64,000 nt of DNA from NCBI GenBank assembly GCA_017590115.1, contig JAGGNK010008781.1, forward strand, positions 5,993,371-6,057,370. The letters run 5' to 3'. The notes below the pieces were generated by a model. The model had not been told where the DNA came from, searched no databases, and worked only from the letters and a program-made list of their open reading frames with translations. This document shows positions 59,620 to 64,000 of the stretch, piece by piece (the first letter of the stretch is position 1; each line of letters begins with the position of its first letter). Position numbers and translations under genes: made by a program. The stretch comes from Montifringilla adamsi. Taxonomy: Eukaryota; Chordata; Aves; Passeriformes; Passeridae.

Positions 59620-61060
59620 TTGGGTTTGTCCTGTCCCTTTCACTGTGGCAGCTGATGCCCCGGGCAGGGGAGGTGGCACAGTGCCACAGTGCATGAGGAG
59701 CACTGGGTGAACTCCCTGCCTTGTGGCTGCAGCAGTGCTTGTGACCACAGCCACGTGGACACCATGCCATGAGGAGCAGTTTTCAGGGGAAGAGAGACAT
59801 TTATTAAAAGAGCCCTGGAGGCAGGAGGAAGGGGCTGCTTCCCAAAGCACCAGGCTCCTCTCCAGAAGCCCCGCTGTGTCCCGCTGGACTGCCAGCAGCA
59901 GACAATTAATAATGTAGTGGCTGTCTGCTCCTGCCAGGGACCCAGGGGAGGCAGGCCAGCAGCTGCCTGCTGCTCCATTATTGAACAGATCTGAGAACAA
60001 ACGTAATCTGTTTTCCATTTACTCTTCAGGGATTACTGCATGCCGCCTTTGTCTAGAAACTGTCTCCACTTTGCAAGCCTTTTTCCATCCATTTGCACAG
60101 CCCTGGTCAGTCTTTGGCTTCAGAGGGGCTCCTGATTTCATGGCACATCTCCAGAACTCTGGACCTTCTAACTAAGCCAGGCTGCAAAATTAGACAATTA
60201 ATGACCAAGAATTGGGAGAGGAGGACCAAGTTTCACAGGGATCCTCTGCAGAGCATGTGAAGAGGAGATATAGGTGTAAAATTTGGGGAAGTTTTGGAGA
60301 TATACTCTTACATCCTTTAATTTAAAAATCAAATAACCCAAAAGACACAGATTTGGATTTATCATTGAGCAAGCCACCTGTCCTCACTATCAGCATCAGC
60401 TGTCAGGAGATGGTCCCACACTCAGGACATGGGCATGGCCCCAGGCAGACAGGGGCAGAAGAGTGGAAGAATACAGGATCTAACAGGATCCCTCTGAAGT
60501 GCCTCAGACTATATCTCTGGCACCAAGAACAACAATCATCTTCCCAGCAGATCATCTTCATCTGGATCCCTGGGGCTGGCCTGCTACAGAGCAGTGCCAC
60601 TCCTGCAGTTTATGAACAAGGCTGTTCAGAGCAAGGCTCTGATTTGTTTTTGCACTAAGGACAGATGGATGATAAGGGTAGCTAATCCCTGATCACCATC
60701 CAAAAGCTTTTCTGCAAGATCTGGAGCAGAAATATAAAATTTCTATTCCCCAGGCTATTTCTACACAGTTGCCATTTGCATCTGTCAGCAGGTGGCACAG
60801 GAAAGAGAATCTTGGCTCTGCTGCCTGAGGCAAGGAGACCATGGATGACTCCTACAGATACGAGCTTTTCTGAAAGCTATCTGTAACTTTTGGGTTCGCT
60901 CAGTCCCTCCAGCACTCAGTATTCCTTTTCTACATGAAGAAACAGCTTAAAGTGCTGTCATGAGCTAACAGACAAATCTTAATGGGTCTGCACATCACCG
61001 CCCAACCTGCAGGCAAATGTTCCTCTGCATTGAGGCAGGGCTATGAAAGGAAGGACACCC
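59620..61060. other. No gene or repeat recognised
   Basis: GC-richer non-coding DNA at 59620-59960, then mixed composition. A CTCF-like motif at 60785-60799 matches only 13 of 15 consensus positions and is not distinguishable from chance. Frames on both strands at 59587-60018 carry no recognisable domain. Confidence 0.5.
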
Positions 61061-61109
61061 TTTGGAGTATTGCTGGCACTCCTCACACCACGTAATGCTC
61101 TCCCTGCAG

Positions 61110-61188
61110 AGAGATGAAAATTTGGGAGAAGAGGAAAGAGAAAAACAAGATGAGAATGAAGAGAAGAAAAATAGATGGAGTATGTCTG
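61110..61188 (+). other. Best exon-like interval in the window, 79 nt
   Basis: The acceptor GCTCTCCCTGCAG ends at 61109 and the donor TGTCTG|GTAAGT starts at 61189. The interior is almost pure purine, typical of exonic splicing enhancers, and is open in frame from its first base. It encodes a Glu/Lys/Arg-rich, coiled-coil-like 26-residue segment starting RDENLGEEER. A second donor (CCTG|GTAAGC) lies 84 bases downstream at 61273, a multiple of three away, and the frame starting at 61111 stays open to it. I recognise no protein family and no partner exons. Purine-rich DNA has few stops anyway, so this could be a cryptic exon. Confidence 0.25.
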
Positions 61189-61199
61189 GTAAGTGGGCA

Positions 61200-62070
61200 G
61201 CCAACTTCTCTCTGCTTGAGAAAGGGCATGTTACCACAGGTTGAGGCCTCAAGAACTTGGCTGCTGATCCTGGTAAGCACAGATTCACCTTCCAAAGTTA
61301 TCTGGCTTCTCTGCAATCACTGTTGGCTGCCAGCATTTCACTAACTGGAGAGTGCAGCCCCCACCTAAGGACATGCTGCCCATAACAGGACCCCAGCATT
61401 ACCATAAGGTGCTGTTACTTTTGGGTCTGACCTCAGAGCTGAGGGGGGTCAGAAGAACTTGTTTGCCAGCAAGATATAGGAGATCATTTGAGAGCTACTC
61501 AAAGAGGCTTCCTAAAGTCCAGGGCTGAGAACAAAAGCTCTTTTGGTACAAATCCATGACAACACTAATGTGTATTAACCCATGGCATATAAATCCTTTA
61601 AACAGCATGAAGAAACCATTAAGCAAAACCCATCAAATCCATATAAAAATCATGCTTGCAGAGCAGGAAAGGGGTGGAGGAAACATACAGTGCTTTCTAA
61701 ATGTCTGGCTGAGGAGGAAATGTTTGCAGAAAGAGTGCAAAGACCCCAAGGAATCCATTAAATCCAGCATCACCACAATGCATTGCCAGTGTGGAAGGCC
61801 TCATTACTCTCAAATCACAGCCTCTAACCCAAAGCACAGAGCTGCTTCCCTGAGATCTGTACCTGGAGAGGACAGGCAGCACTTCCTTTCAGAGACACTT
61901 GCTGTCTACAACCTCTTGCCCTGACACAAGAGGATATCTGATGTCCACGTGCACTGCACTGAAGCAGAACACACTCCCATCTCAGCATCTTGAAATAATT
62001 GAGAGTCCTTGGAGCCAAATGCAGAAGCGGCTTAGCAGCTGTAAGGCAGCAGCACTTCGTTCCCATGCTG
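61200..62070. other. No gene or repeat recognised
   Basis: Ordinary non-coding DNA. The frame at 61556-61924 has no recognisable domain. Confidence 0.5.
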
Positions 62071-62074
62071 TGTG

Positions 62075-62205
62075 CTCACAAGCAAGACCTCAAAGCTCTT
62101 TGAGAACATCACAGTGTCATAAGGGCCTTGCTGGAGCCATTATTAAACTCATTCAGCTGGTGTGTAAATGGAAGCCCAGACAGGATAAACAATCTGTCTG
62201 CTGAG
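62075..62205 (+). mobile_element. Ancient MIR/CORE-SINE-like fragment
   Basis: The order CTCAAAGCTCTTTGAGAACA, then ATTATTAAACTCATTCAGCT, then GTGTAAATGGAAGCCCAGAC and AGGATAAACAATCTGTC parallels the sense-strand amniote element: AAAGCACTTTACAAACA, ATTATTATCCCCATTTTACAG, ATGGGGAAACTGAGGCACAGAGAGGTTAAGTGACTTG. It is strongly diverged. Family assignment is tentative. Confidence 0.45.
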
Positions 62206-62209
62206 AACT

Positions 62210-62775
62210 GATCACCTCTGAAATGGCATCCCAAAACTATTAAAACTCTCATTTTCTTTACTTATCCCAAACATTTTTCCATTTCACTGGTGAGGCAAGG
62301 GGACATTATTGCAAATGATTCTCTTCCCATGCAAATTCACTCTTCATCCCTGTCTATTTTGAGAAGCAGAAGCAAAAGAGTTCCCATGTGTGGGAAAGGA
62401 AGCACCTCCTTCCCCTTTTGGGTGGGTCAGCACGCCATGGCTGCTTTTACTTCTGTGCTCCTGCACAAATGCAGTCACAACTGGAAATCTTCACCCTCAA
62501 CCTACAATTGTCATGGGCACACCAGTCTGTAGCAGAACAACAGGTTTGGGCAGGCAGGAGTGCTTGCCACACACCAAAGTGCTTGGCTGGCCAGGCTGGA
62601 TGCACAGAAGTAATGGAAAAATGGAGCCATCCTTCTGCCACATTAAGGACATTGATCAATGAAAATGCTGCATTGAACAGCCTAATAGTGTTGTTAAAAG
62701 ATCATTGCTGCTTCTTTAGCTAACAAGTCAGCTTCTGAAAAAATCATTTTTTATGGAACCCAAGAAGATATATCA
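62210..62775. other. No gene or repeat recognised
   Basis: Ordinary non-coding DNA. Overlapping frames at 62388-62723 have no recognisable domain. Confidence 0.5.
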
Positions 62776-62784
62776 ACACTGGCT

Positions 62785-62930
62785 GAGATCGCCAGCAGGT
62801 GTAAATTGATGTAGTTCCACAGATGGCCATGGAATTGCCTTGATTTAAAATCAGCTTATAACTTAAGCACGTAGTATTTTGCAGCAGTAAATAATACCCA
62901 TGAAAATTAGACAGGGGGTGAAGGGTCAGA
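62785..62930. promoter_or_regulatory. Candidate conserved non-coding block
   Basis: Repeat-free AT-rich stretch with CpG-bearing GAGATCGCCAGCAGG and AAGCACGTAGTATTTTG and the run GCAGTAAATAATACCC. Enhancer-like texture only. Confidence 0.22.
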
Positions 62931-62939
62931 CAGGCTAAA

Positions 62940-64000
62940 GCTATTTTCTGTCTGTACTCTCCATGCTATTTCTATGCTATGGAATTCTTTCAATAGTGCC
63001 AAGATACTCAGGGTCACCTGTAGGGTCCTAGCTGGTCTGTGACACTGTCATCAATCAGGCTTTTTCCTTCAGACTGAAAACCAGGGAGGGGTGTGGTGGC
63101 AAAAAGAAAATGCAGGATTCCTTCCCTTGCCATAGCTACTGGTGTAACCCCAAATGATTTGAACCAGAAGTGCTGCTCCAAAAAGGGCTTTATTTTAAAA
63201 AATGAGGTTTGCTTTCATGACCCTTTACACTTCTGAATTCTTCACCCTGATCCCAGAAGGTTCTCTGAAAGAGGAAGAACCTTCACCAAGAGAGCAGGCT
63301 CCTCAGGGACCATGCACTGGGGTAGGTGGGTGCAGGATCAAAAAGCAGGGGTGGTTTGTGAAGGAAGCCCCTGCTGTGCACACAGCAACACGATCTGCAC
63401 AAGCCCTAATCCCATCAACTCTGGTTAAACCCACAGAGACCATTAAGATTAGCAGGATTCCAAGGCATGGTATCCAGCTGACTTCCCACGGGAATTAGAC
63501 AGCTCTGTCCTTGAATCTTCCCCTCAGGCTCAGGTACTGTGTTTCACTTTCTGCAAACAAACAGCACTGAAGAGAATACAATCAACACAGCAAAAAACAA
63601 GGCAAAAAAATGGAACCATTTCCTGCATAAGTGCCCCGTGTGCTTTGTCTGGAAGTGGATTCTGAGGACATGAGTAATGCCAATCCCAGAAGAATAAAAG
63701 GCAATGTGACTGCAGCCCAGGGAAGGAAGCATCTCCTGTGAAACACTGGAAGCAGACCAGCATCCCACAGAGAAGAGCACTGCCTTTGCCAGCACAATCC
63801 ATGAATGCCATCAGCTCTGCCCAGCAGCAGCCAGGCTGGTACCACCCCTCCCAGGCTTTGGAATCAGCCCAGAGTGAGAGCTTGAGCTGACTCCTGCCCT
63901 TGACCTGAGCCACCCAGCCTGCAGGCAAGGAGCTAAACCTGCCCTTACTGCCCATTCCAGCACCACTGGCTCTCAGTTATTGCCCTGTTTTTAACTCCAT
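62940..64000. other. No gene or repeat recognised
   Basis: Mixed non-coding DNA to the window end. A 141-codon frame on the minus strand (63530-63955) has a hydrophobic Phe/Cys-rich C-terminal portion but no family I recognise and no promoter or splice context. Confidence 0.5.

Noticed and set aside
60785..60799. CTCF-like TCAGCAGGTGGCACA, and an antisense one at 4844-4858
   Set aside because: Each matches 13 of 15 positions. By simple counting about seven such matches are expected in this window, so neither is distinguishable from chance.
1..64000. microRNA hairpins, snoRNAs, retroviral LTRs, CRISPR arrays
   Set aside because: I looked for familiar microRNA seeds, box C/D spacing, TG...CA bounded LTR pairs and regularly spaced repeats by eye and saw none I could support.

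Overview
This window looks like a stretch of vertebrate nuclear DNA, most probably from a passerine (songbird) genome, and it contains no protein-coding gene I can support. The organism call rests mainly on one repeat. Near 25.3-25.4 kb there is a short retroposon made of a tRNA-Ile-like head joined to a CR1 3' end, the architecture of the passerine SINE family TguSINE1. The low density of young repeats, the CR1-type tail, CpG depletion and AT-leaning composition with GC-richer patches all fit a bird. There are no bacterial features: no operons, ribosome binding sites, rRNA or CRISPR arrays.

Layout. 0-5.3 kb: an ancient MIR-like scrap at the edge, an unassigned long frame, and AT-rich blocks that look like conserved non-coding elements, including an RFX-type X-box at 857-870. 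5.3-10.5 kb: a 37-bp direct repeat, a G-quadruplex-type C/G tract ending in the window's only N (6313), and an unassigned long frame at 6.8-7.6 kb. 10.5-20.3 kb: the densest set of candidate regulatory blocks, the best being 19.56-20.11 kb, followed by a MIR-like fragment. 20.3-33 kb: mostly featureless DNA with the SINE, an A-rich tract, a FOX/GATA motif cluster, an old SINE/LINE relic at 29.5 kb and a small Tigger/pogo-like DNA transposon relic at 32.8 kb. 33-47 kb: further enhancer-like blocks (33.7, 36.3 and 39.9 kb), a TATA-plus-palindrome promoter-like site at 44.5 kb and an exact CTCF consensus match at 46.36 kb. 47-64 kb: mostly featureless, with old SINE-like fragments, a CpG-retaining AT-rich block at 56.85 kb and the best exon-like interval in the window (61110-61188).

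Interpretation. The pattern of no genes, few young repeats, scattered AT-rich blocks dense in homeobox/POU/FOX/GATA/RUNX-type motifs, and one insulator-type site fits a gene desert or very large intron carrying distal regulatory elements of a developmental gene. That is inference. No target gene can be named from the sequence, and conservation could not be tested here. I found no new multi-gene biological system.
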